Translations under genes and position numbers: made by a program
Source of the DNA: Girardinichthys multiradiatus
Taxonomy: Eukaryota; Chordata; Actinopteri; Cyprinodontiformes; Goodeidae
Assembly: GCF_021462225.1 (NCBI RefSeq)
Contig: NC_061808.1
Coordinates: 17,273,119-17,337,118, forward strand
Length of the DNA: 64,000 nucleotides
Direction of reading: 5' to 3'
Notes under the pieces: generated by a model
What the model saw: only the letters and a program-made list of their open reading frames with translations
Databases searched by the model: none
What the model was told of the DNA's origin: nothing
Shown here: positions 33,251-45,100 of the stretch, piece after piece
Position numbering within the stretch: position 1 is the first letter of the stretch
Layout of the letters: the number at the start of each line of letters is the position of its first letter

Positions 33251-35430
33251 AAAAACTGCTTGTTTTGCTATTATATTTTTCTTTTTATGGCTTTGATGCA
33301 GATATACCAATGTTTTATAGTTCAGATTTAACAAAACAAAAACACTTTCGCCAAGGTGGAAATGTCAGGAAGGTTGCAAGAATAGATCTAAATAGTTAAT
33401 CTAAAATTTTCCTGCAAAGGGTGATAGATCTCATGTTCACACAAAAAACAAGTAGCATCTTCATTTTAAAATACAAAAACTGAAAACAGCAAATATGTCA
33501 GAATAACTCCACTTCAAGATACATGACCCAGCACTTATAGTGAATAGGGATACTGCAGGCACCACATGAAGTGCATCTGTATTAGTGCACACTGTAAGCA
33601 TTGGTAAATTAGTACATTTATTTAAGTTGTCTAAAAGAAAAGCAGCAAAGTTATTTATTCAACCTAAGAGAAAAATACATCATTAAAGAAATAAAATGAA
33701 TCCTCCTGAGACTAGTTTTGTCCCACATAGACATTACTGTACACACGACATTACAGAAGAGGTTAAAAAAAGAAACTTCTTCCTGCAACTGAATTGAGGC
33801 ACTAGTTTTTAACTGGAAACCATAAACGTGTGTCCAAACTAGTGAAACGCAGTGTGTGAAGCACACACTAATTCCTTAACACCCACAGCCAAATCGGTAC
33901 TTAAAGTCACTTCGCTAGGTTGAAATTCACAGCAAATAGGTCCTTGGTGGAGCAACTATGAACCAGTGTTAGTTTGCATTTTAACTTATTTGGCTATCTT
34001 TATTTTTTCAAAGGTCTGAGTTAAACAATAGGGCAAACCCTTTTTTCTCAGTCATGGGACCGTGTTTATAGATGAAGCAAATTTGCATGAAAAGACTTAA
34101 CTCTTTTTTTATTAAGGATTGAAAAAGTGTGCTATGATTATTAAAACAAAGCACCGCCTTCGCCAATTATTGTTACCACCATATAAAGACATGTAAAAAG
34201 CCTTCCAGATGCAACATCTTTAGTATAACAAAGAGTGAAGAGATGTAGGACACAAGAAAGGAAAGGAGGTAGGTCAGAAAGATGAAAGGATAGAAGTGGA
34301 ACAACGGTAAGCAGAGGAGAGGAGGAAGAGAGGTAAGAAAGGACAAGATAAAGGAAAGAATCAAAAGATGTGAGGAAGAAAAAAAGACAACGATGAACAT
34401 AACTTTTAGACAATAGGGTAAAAAAATTGAAATTATTTTCTTTGTCCATACTTCTCCAGATATGGAAAATACTAAAATCCAACTGAATACTTTTCCATAC
34501 TGTAACTCACTAGAGGCGTGAACTTTTCCTCTACTAACTCCTCACCATATCCATCACCACACACACTGTTATTGGTTTGCTTAACTTCAAAGACACATTT
34601 GCACACATACTGTTGTTTCAAAGGTGTTTTTTTATGATTGCACAACCCATTTCTGGGCTTCTTAAGTTAAGGCTTCAGACAGTTTCTGGGTGCTGCATCT
34701 GTAAAGAAAGGAAGTAAAAACTAGCTACATAAATTTTCAGTAGTATAACAAGCTTGCATAGTATTTGATTGTCAGAGCAAGAAATGTATCCTCGACTGTT
34801 GGCAAAGAATCGCACATTTAAGAAATCATAACAGACATTTTACAGTAGTGTAAGTCTTTCATTTCAACAGATTTAGCATTTGCTAGTGATTCACACATAA
34901 AGTCCTTTTAAAAAAGCTCACAATACAAATGATTTACATTTCCTTCAAATCTAATATTAGAGGATTCCTTTTGGTAAAATGATGCCATTAACTACAGATT
35001 GTTCATAAATTGGTAAGCTGGAGCCCTAGTTTGAGTTTTTTCTGTAACCATCTTGTTCTTGACGCCATGGATTACCAGGACACTCAAAATGGATGAATCA
35101 GGGTAATGACAACTAAAATGTCTTGTAGTAAAATTAATGTAGTATTTGGGGAAGAAGTTAAGGGCAAATATCAGATTTTAGAAACAGAAAACCTACAAAT
35201 ATAGAAATTATGAACCACAAATAAATCACAATCTGGCTTTCTATTGTTTTCCAAAGCAGATCCGACATTTTCTGATACAAAAAAGCCTTTGGAGCTACAC
35301 TTCTCCACAATAGAAAGGCAGCGGCATATATGGCTGAATTGAAAACGTTTGGCTGCATTCTTACGACGCCTTCTGCTTGGTTTCTTTTTTTAATGCTTTT
35401 TTATACATATTTCTGCCTTTGGATATGGAA
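33250..35430. other. Intergenic gap between convergent fbxo25 and tdrp
   Basis: No gene seen. 34225-34395 is a purine-rich tract (many GGA/AAGA), which generates Ser/Leu-rich minus-strand ORFs of 113 and 75 codons that are composition artefacts. Confidence 0.4.
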
Positions 35431-35436
35431 ATAACA

Positions 35437-35442
35437 TTTATT
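35437..35442 (-). terminator. Candidate tdrp polyadenylation signal
   Basis: TTTATT on the plus strand (AATAAA on the minus), about 235 nt beyond the tdrp stop codon. A short 3'UTR ending here is plausible but unproven. Confidence 0.35.
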
Positions 35443-35676
35443 ACATACAGACCCAGAAAAAATTAAAAAGCAAAAGTTGTAAAAACTGATATACTATATG
35501 CCATTGTTAGGAGAAAAAGAAATCCTGGCATCTACTGGCCACTACTGGAATAGCACTTTAAGGCACTGCCTTGTTAATGTCTTGAGTTACAGTGTAGCAT
35601 TATGTTTTCTTTCTGGAGCTAGATTAGAAGGAGGCAGAAATTTGGTTCAGATAATTGTCTACTTAGGAAAACAGTG

Positions 35677-36115
35677 CTATTGTTTAAAGCCTGCCCATGG
35701 GCTCTCTGACACGATCCCTCTGCTCATTCTGCTGATGCCAGCCAGCTTGACTTTGGCACGGGCCGTCCACCTCACTGCAGCTGCTGGGTCATTGGAGTCT
35801 GTCAAGTTGGCATAATGAGAGGAGTCCTCTTCAAATCCCTGGCCACCCCACGAAGGAATTTCCAAGGGAATGCTTATGGAGTCAGGAGGAACGGACAATT
35901 CAGACTCCCCATTCTGACCGTTCTCAACGAGGGTTTCATCGGTCTCAGTAACGATCCCCAACTGTGGTGGCTCCCAGCCCTCCATCTTCTCAAGCTTTTT
36001 GGCAGGTGAAATTTGCCTCATTGTCATTGTAACACTGTCCCAGAAACAGTGTCCTTTTTCCGGCTTGTCCTTCTTCTCCTTCTCCTTCTCAGATTCCTTG
36101 ACCTTTTTGTTGGAC
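35677..36115 (-). CDS. tdrp: tdrp coding exon 4 (terminal)
   Basis: Acceptor (minus strand) TTTCTTCAAAG, then a G completing the split Val codon and SNKKVKESEKEKEKKDKPEK. It carries FWD, EGWEPPQL, the acidic middle, IPSWGGQGFEED and ends VSESPWAGFKQ, then stop at 35679-35677. An ATG 14 nt upstream of the acceptor is intronic. Confidence 0.93.
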
Positions 36116-39100
36116 CTTTGAAGAAACACAGAAAGGGTGAGAGAAGTTAAAACATGAAGTTACAGGGAACTCTGTGGACCGCCTGTGCTGTAGCCATAAA
36201 TAGAACTGACTGGCTGGAGGAACTGGTGTTTATCAGACGTTTCAACACTGGAGCCCAGAGTGTTCCTCTACACGCTGAGTCATTATGCAAGAATTCCCTT
36301 TTGTTTGTCAAAACACGGTCATTAATAAAGGTTTTCCTGTTCATGTATGTTCCACTTCCTCAGCAGGTCTAAACGATAACTGCTTTTTAAGGGTTGCATA
36401 TAAACAAATCCAAGTGGCTGGGTGTGACTATTTCTTTTTTTTAGTTGAAAATGTTTTTGCTTCTCACACTTGAGCAGGAATGACTGAAACATGCTGATAT
36501 ACTGACCTAATGTAAACCAGAAAAATCTTGGCCTATGGACATTTAACAATACCTCTTTTACTTTGGTTGAAGTACTCCATTGGCACACTGACAGTTGAAA
36601 CAGGACAAATACCAACTAACAGGTTACTTTTTTTGTGTACGGAAAGTCATATTTAAAATAGTTACATCTAAGTGGGATTATTGCAAATGGGGAATTTGTG
36701 CAAGAATTTAAAAGTTGTATTTACAGGAGTTGGACAATGAAACTGAAACACCTGGTTTTAGACCACAATAATTTATTAGTATGGTGTAGGGCCTCCTTTT
36801 GCGGCCAATACAGCGTCAATTCGTCTTGGGAATGACATATACAAGTCCTGCACAGTGGTCAGAGGGATTTTAAGCCATTCTTCTTGCAGGATAGTGGTCA
36901 GGTCACTACATGATACTGGTGGAGGAAAACGTTTCCTGACTCACTCCTCCAAAACACCCCAAAGTGGCTCAATAATATTTAGATCTGGTGACTGTGCAGG
37001 CCATGGGAGATGTTCAACTTTACTTTCATGTTCATCAAACCAATCTTTCACCAGTCTTGCTGTGTGTATTGGTGCATTGTCATCCTGATACACGGCACCG
37101 CCTTCAGGATACAATGTTTGAACCATTGGATGCACATGGTTCTCAAGAATGGTTCGGTAGTCCTTGGCAGTGACGCGCCCATCTAGCACAAGTATTGGGC
37201 CAAGGGAATGCCATGATATGGCAGCCCAAACCATTACTGATCCACCCCCATGCTTCACTCTGGGCATGCAACAGTCTGGGTGGTACGCTTCTTTGGGGCT
37301 TCTCCACACCGTAACTCTCCCAGATGTGGGGAAAACAGTAAAGGTGGACTCATCAGAGAACAATACATGTTTCACATTATCCACAGCCCAAGATTTGCGC
37401 TCCGTGCACCATTGAAACCGACGTTTGGCATTGGCATGAGTGACCAAAGGTTGGGCTATAGCAGCCCGGCCGTGTATATTGACCCTGTGGAGCTCCCGAC
37501 GGACAGTTCTGGTGGAAACAGGAGAGTTGAGGTGCATATTTAATTCTGCCGTGATTTGGGCAGCCGTGGTTTTATGTTTTTTGGATACAATCCGGGTTAG
37601 CACCCGAACATCCCTTTCAGACAGCTTCCTCTTGCGTCCACAGTTAATCCTGTTGGATGTGGTTCGTCCTTCTTGGTGGTATGCTGACATTACCCTGGAT
37701 ACCGTGGCTCTTGATACATCACAAAGACTTGCTGTCTTGGTCACAGATGCGCCAGCAAGACGTGCACCAACAATTTGTCCTCTTTTGAACTCTGGTATGT
37801 CACCCATAATGTTGTGTGCATTTCAATATTTTGAGCAAAAATGTGCTCTTTCCCTGCTAATTGAACCTTCACACTCTGCTCTTACTGGTGCAATGTGCAA
37901 TCAATGAAGACTGGCTACCAGGCTGGTCCAATTTAGCCATGAAACCTCCCACACTATAAATGACAGGTGTTTCAGTTTCATTGTCCAACCCCTGTATATG
38001 TGTATTTCAGTGAATGATCTTTTGCTCTTTACTGGCTATGAATGATCTACTCAACTCTTTTAAGGGACATCATAATTATCCCCATTAAGGCTTTTTCCTA
38101 CATTGCCAAGGAGAGCTGCACAATATTTGAAATTGTAACTGTCATTGCAATATTTGTGTGTGTAATATTGCAACCACAAAGGACTGCTTGAATGCAATAT
38201 TTGGAGGGATACAATATTTCAAGTGTCATGCATTCCTGCTTTGCATATTGCTTACATATTTCACCAGTTGGATGGACTAGCTGCCCTTATTGTCCATATC
38301 TAATATCGATTTTGGTGGCTTAGATGCCAAAAGCTTACAAAGAGTGGTGGAGACATTGTATGGGGTTAAAGAAAGAAAAGAGTCAGAAAAGGTTAAGTTA
38401 ATGGCAGTCGGCATCGCAATTTTCAGCAACGTTATCACAATTTTGCCATCTTGGGCTTAAAATACAGTTGTTACTCACTCACAGCAGGAGGCAAGAACAA
38501 AACAACAAACAGGCAGGCGAGACAGGCATAGCATGATCTGAGAATGTTTCCGCGAGGAATAAACAGGACAAGTGTACATATATGGAGTGTGACCAGGTGA
38601 AACAAGAAGACAGATTAACTAGGTGCAGGTGAACCAGATAGCATTAATTGACAGAAGAACAAAACTTGGCTGGAGCAAAACAGACTCTTGAACACAAACT
38701 AACAGAAACTAGAAAAACATGAAACAAAAGCATGACCAGAAAAACAAACAGAAGAACGGTTCAAAACCTTAACTGTGAAAAACAAAGAAAAAACCCGAAA
38801 CCAAAAAACCAAACAAACCCAAATCACAACAGAAACACCCCCCCCCAAGGGCGGATACTAGACACCCACAAGAGTCCAAACAAAAGACAACCCAACCAGG
38901 GCGGGCGGTGGGGGCCTCGGTAGGAGGGCCAAAAACAAAAACAAAGTTCAGGCGGTCGACAGCTTTTAAAAACTTTTTAAAACAAAAACAAAAACCACTT
39001 TCCCCTGTAAAGGAAAATAAAATATGGGGTTGTAAGAACTTTAGCACTGTCCTGTATGATCGTGTTCATTTTTTGTTTTTAACCTTATAAATCTTCTGCC

Positions 39101-42100
39101 ATAAATTTTTATGTCATGATAAAGTAAATATGTTTGCAAACTCACACTTTGCGTTCTGCCACCTTCACTCCAGACAACAACAAGTGTTCGTCATCTTTAA
39201 AGGACAGCATTTTTTTCTCCTTCCTCTCCTTCTTGGACATCATTTTCTTCACCTTTGCCTCCTGATAAGAACAAAACACAACAATGGAAAAGAGGGCTTA
39301 ATTTTAAACATCACAGCTAAAACATTTATAACCCCATGAGATACATGTTAGTTGTTTCTGTTGCCTTTTTTTGGTTTGATTTACCCTCTCTACATCGAGA
39401 TATTTCACAGATGAACAAGACAGGAATGCAGAGAAGCAACCATTCGTTCTGGCTGACAGTTAATCATATTTTGGACTTTGTGGAGATTTCAGAGTGCATT
39501 CCAATGGGAAAAAACTCCTGATCTCCTCCATCGCATCAGAATTCCTTCCTGTGTTTCCCGGCTTTCTACAGAGTACTCATACATCCATTATCAGCAAAGA
39601 TGGAGCAAGGTTTTGACTTCCTTTCTCGCCAAGGGAGAACTCCCAATCTCAATTGTCAAGGTCTCGCCCTCTACTCCTCCTCACATCTGTGTCTGCCTGC
39701 TCACTCAGAACATGAAATATTATTTGATTTATGGATTTAACCCAGGAGAACTTCTTTGCACTGGATCAGGTCAGGTCAAAACTCTAAACATGGCACACAA
39801 TGCAGATCCATTCATGTTTGGGACAGGAAGCAAACAGCTTGTTTGGCCAAGAAAGCATTCTTTCCTCAAACCAACCCAACTTCAATCAGATCTGTCACCG
39901 GATAAGGCTTCAGAATGCTACTGTTAAGATTAAAAAAACCTCCACCAGTAAGCAGGCCCTGCATGTTTAACATTCGTTCAACACATCTTAGAACAGATGA
40001 TTCCATTCATGTCCTTCTTGTTGATGAATGGGGAAACAAATACCATCCTCCCACTTACGCAAACATGATTAACCTACCATGAAATAAATATTTAACCTCT
40101 CAGTCTAAGCTCTTTTCAGCACCCAGTTTCTGTCCTACCTCCTGTTCTTTTTTTCAGTAAAATAGGGTTAGCTGCTCTTCAGTAGTTTGAGCTCTGAAGA
40201 AAAGGAACCAGGTATGCCAAAACCACGGGAAGTCCTCACTGGACGTGAGCATGTGTGCAGCTAAATTCCACTTGCATGCTTGCACACACTGCAGCTAAAC
40301 TATTCTCTGTTCTCTTGAAGACTCGTTAATCTCTCTGGCCAAAAGGAGCCCCTTAGCTTGCTGTGTGTGAAGAGAAGAATTAGCAGCAGGTCCATGCCTG
40401 GCAAAACACTACAACTTTTATTAACCGGATTTCTGGCATGAAAGCTGAAGGAGGTATTATGCATTTTAAAAATGCTCATTTTTTTTGTTGATATGAGTAC
40501 TCTAGAAGTATTTTTGTGATGCTCATCAGCTTTTGGGGCCAAGTAAAACACTTTTTTCCAAAATTGATGTTGCCTTATCACTTGAAATCTTTTCTCTCAA
40601 ACATGTTATCTATAAAAGCAGCATCTTAAAACAACCGCCATCACAGATTAGTAGTTTACGCCTACATAAATATCCCCTTAATGCAGATTTCTTCGGTCAT
40701 TATTGAAAACTTGACATTTTAGATCATATGACTGACACTGTTTCCAATATGAATGCAGAGGAAACACCATTCTAGAATTGCGCCGCTCAAGGTGGCAGCA
40801 GGTTGGAGTAGCTCTGTTACTTTTGATTCTGATTTATTCTTTTTTGGGAACTATTCCTCTTGTGGTGGATACAGTTGATTTTTTTTGGATGACTGTCCAC
40901 TCCAGTGTCGGATGCTGTGCAGCTTGGAGGATTTTTCTTAATACTTTCTATTTTTGGACATTTGTTATGATGCATTGCCGTGGCAACGGGGTTGTTTCTT
41001 ACAACCGGGAGCAGCTGATTAATATCTCAAAAGCTCAAATAATACTTCAGCTACAACCCCAAATCCCTGATGAGTTGAAAAGGAGATGCCGTGGGTGCAG
41101 AGCAGGAGCTAAGAGAAGAGAGAGAAGGAGGAAGTTCAAACCATCTCTTCCGTCGATTTTGATGAGCAATGTGAGATCGTTGGGAAACAAGTTGGATGAA
41201 CTCCAAGCCCTACAAAGGACCCAGCCAGAGTACTGGGCATGCAGTATCATGTGTTTTTCTGAGACATGGCTGCAGGATCATATCCCTGACTTCAGTGTCT
41301 CTCTGCCAGGCTTTTTAACCATACGAGCAGACAGAGAATTAAGGAGGAGCGGCAAATGTAAAGGAGGTGGACTGGCAGTACTTGTGAACAACAGATGGTG
41401 TAATCCAGGACATGTTACTGTGAAGTGTCATCTCTGCAGTCCAGATATTGAACTGTTGGCAGTAAGTTTTCGTCCATATTATTTACCCAGAGAGTTCACC
41501 AGTGTTATTTTGGCAACAGTTTACGTTCCACCTTCCGTTGTTGCCAACACTGCATGTGATGCCATCAGCTCAGTTGTTGCTAAGCTACAGACACAAAACC
41601 CCAATGCTTTTGTGGCAATTTCTGGTGATTTTAACCATGCTTCACTCTCTGCTACACTTCCAACGTTTCAACAATTTGTCAGCTGCTCTACCAGAGAAAA
41701 CAAAACATTGGATTTGTTTTATGCAAATGTCAAGGACTCATACATCTCTAAAGCAGGACCTCCTCTAGGCAAATCACATCACAATCTTGTTTTTCTCTGC
41801 TCGAAATATAAGCCCCTTGTTCAGAGGCAACCTGTAATAAAGAGGACTGTGAGAAAATGGTCACAGGAAGCTGAAGAAGCTCTGCAAGGTTGCTTTGAGG
41901 GTACAGACTGGGACGCACTGTGCCAGCCACATGGAGAGGACATCAATGCCATGACTGAGTGTGTAACCGACTATATAAACTTCTGTGTGGATAACATCAT
42001 CCCCACCAGAACTGTGAGATGCTTCCCCAATAACAAACCTTGGATCACCAGTGACCTGAAGGACCTGCTTAACAAGAAAAAAAGAGCCTTCAGAGAGGGA

Positions 42101-45100
42101 GACGGAGAATTATTGAGGAGTATACAGAAGCAACTTAAAGTCAAAATAAGAGACAGCAAGGAGGTGTACAAGAAGAAGCTGGAGAGTAAGCTCCAGCAAA
42201 ACAATATCAGAGATGTCTGGACAGGGATGAAGAAGATCACAGGCTTCAAGCAGAAGGATGATCAGACCGATGAAGGTCTGGACAGAGCCAATGAACTGAA
42301 CACATTCTTCAATAGGTTCAGTTCAGAAACAAGCTTCGCATCCTCCTCTCCTGCTCACAGCCAAACAGACATTCCATCTTCCTTTGACCCACAGGACCAC
42401 AGCTGCCCAGTAACACCTCACATTTTTTATCTTCCACCTCAGCCCTAGACCCTTCTGCTTCTACATGTTTGCCTTCAACCATATCAGAAGATGCTGATAC
42501 ATCCTTTGCTTCCCCTTTCCACCTGTGTGTCTCAAGAAGTCAGGTGAAGAGACAACTGGAGAGACTGAATAGGAATAAGGCTGCAGGTCCAGATCATGTC
42601 AGCCCTAGAGTTCTGAAGGCCTGTGCAGAGCAGCTCTGTGGGATTCTGCAGCACCTCTTCAACCTTAGCTTGGCCCAGAAGAAGGTTCCGGTGTTGTGAA
42701 AGACCTCCTGTCTTGTTCCGGTACCAAAGAAAACTCACCCATCAGTCCTCAATGACTATAGACCTGTTGCCCTGACATCTCACATTATGAAGGTCCTAAA
42801 GAGACTCCTGTTGGCCCACCTGAGTAAGCAAACAGTAAACCATCAGGACCCCCTTCAGTTTGCTTATCGCTGTGGAGTTGGAGTTGAAGATGCCATCATA
42901 CACCTGCTTCAACAAACCCACTGTCATCTGGACAAAGCCAGCAGCACTGTGAGGATCATGTTCTTTGATTTCTCCAGTGCATTTAATACAATCCAACCTG
43001 GTTTGCTTTGTCAGAAACTCCAGAAGACTCAGGTGGAGGCCTCAATCTCCTGGATCAAAGACTACCTGACAAACAGACCACAGTTTGTGAGACTGAAGGG
43101 TTATGAGTCTAACCAGGTAGTCAGCAGCACAGGAGCACCACAGGGGACTGTACTCTCACCATTCCTTTTCACTCTGTACACCTCAGACTTCCAGTACAAG
43201 ACAGACTCCTGTCATCTGCAGAAATACTCGGATGATTCTGCAGTCGTGGGGTGGATCAGAGATGGACAAGAAGCTGAGTACAGGAAGGTGGTGGACCGCT
43301 TTGTGGCATGGTGTGGAAACAATCATCTCATTTTGAACGTGACTAAAACAAAGGAGATGATTGTAGATTTTAAGAGAAACAGGAATAAGTCAAAAACTAT
43401 TTCTTTCATGGGAGAAGAAGTGGAGGTGGTGGAGGAGTATAAATACCTCGGTGTTCACCTGGACAACAGACTAGAGTGGAGATGCAACTGTGAAGCCATC
43501 TACAAGAAGGGACAGAGCAGATTGTACTTCTTGAGGAAGCTTAGGTCCTTTGGTGTTTGCAGCAAGATGCTGCATATCTTCTATAAGTCTGTTGTGGAGA
43601 GTGTGATCTCTTCTACCATCATCTGCTGGGGAAGCAGCATCAGAGCCAGGGACTTAAAAAAGCTCAACAAGCTGATAAAAAAGCCTGGCTCTGTTCTGGG
43701 GACTCCTCTGGAACCTCTGGAGATCATTGTGCAAAGATGGATTCTTCATAAAATGAAGAACATTATGGAGAACCCTGAGCATCCTCTTCATGAGACTGTC
43801 CTACAACAACAGAGTGTCTTCAGTCAGAGGCTTCTTCAGATCTGCTTTAAGACGGAGCGCTACAGGAGATCCTTCCTGCCCACAGCAATCAGGATCTACA
43901 ACGGCTCTTTGAGGAAACCTACATAATATGAGCTATAACAACATTTAATTTCCTTTTGGGATTAATAAAGTATTTTTGAATTGAATTGAATTGAATTAAA
44001 ATTACTGCAACTACAGCAGATTGCAAAAATCTTCTTTGAACATTTTCATATTTTATTACATTACATGTTACAAAGTAACATATTTTATTCAGATTTTATG
44101 TGACTGACAACACAAAGTTGCATATAATAGTGAAATTATGTAAAAAGTAATCTCAAAAACATGTGCATTTGTTTTCAGAGCCCTTTACTTTCCATGTGTG
44201 GCAGAAAGGTTACACTGCACATCCCTCTTAACACACCATCCCAGTGTGAAGCATGGTGGTGGCATCATAATGGTGTGGGATGCTTTTCTTAAGCAGTGAG
44301 AAGGAAATAGTCAAAGTGAAAGATGAAGTGGATTAGAAGATTGTAGGGGCTGCATCATGCTGTGGGATAGTTTTTTTTAGCAGGGTCAGGGAAGTTGATC
44401 ATACTTGATAAGAAGGTGGAGCTTAATAGATGAGAATCTATTGCAAGACTTGCTCGCCACCCAGGCTGAGCTTGAGCTATTTTGTAAAGAGAAAAGGGAA
44501 AAAACCTCAATCTTTGTGTGTGCAAAACTGGTTAAGACATCCAAAAGACTTGGAGCTTCTGACAAAACTGTGAAAAAAGTCTGAAAAAGTTGCAAGGGGC
44601 TGAATGAGACATTCCATAATTCACACAGATGCTGCGCATGTGCAGGTTTTATCAACAGTCAGACTGTGATCATTCTTTTGAAGCCCTTTTTAGTCACACG
44701 CACAAAAATTATCATGCAAACACTGAGGAATTAAAGTTCTTCTAAGCCTCAGCTTCTTCCAGGACTCCTTGACCCCTTTCGCTGTCCTAGTATGAGCATA
44801 AAACAACAAAGCATGAAAGAGTTGTAGCTGTTCACAGCAACCAAACAGCCTGTGGCTATTTTCAGCTTTGTTTTTCCTCTGCAGCGATTGTTCCAGTCCA
44901 AAACACCCAGCTCCTCAAAAGAATGCTGCATTTCCTTCCCTTCTCGGGCCAACTACCCCCTCCACCTGTGCTTCCATCGAGGGTCACACTTAGGAGCTGA
45001 AGGTACAACAAGGCAGCGGGCCTGAGTTCAGGGATAACACAGAAGCCTGTCTTTGATTTGCACTCAGGCTTCACACATGCAGAAAGCCACACCTCTGGGT

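Larger units (their letters stand above)
40778..43997 (+). mobile_element. Near-full-length CR1/Rex1-like non-LTR retrotransposon (copy A)
   Basis: Element of about 3.2 kb in antisense to tdrp. The 5' end resembles the usual 'caaggtggcagcagg' start, next come an endonuclease and reverse transcriptase, and the 3' end is TTAATAAAGTATTTTTGAAT followed by a (TTGAA)n-type tail, as in the Jockey-superfamily CR1/Rex1 group. The coding frame is broken by a frameshift near 42430-42460 (by a T-run) and a stop at 42697-42699. Copy B at 50697 shares the same 3' half. Confidence 0.9.

Noticed and set aside
34141..34482. 113-codon minus-strand ORF, Ser/Leu-rich
   Set aside because: Produced by the purine tract on the plus strand.
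37440..37907. 155-codon plus-strand ORF
   Set aside because: Antisense shadow of the DD36E transposase.
39478..39927. 149-codon plus-strand ORF in tdrp intron 2
   Set aside because: No domain, no upstream exon in phase and a poor start context. Possibly a decayed repeat; kept only as a note.
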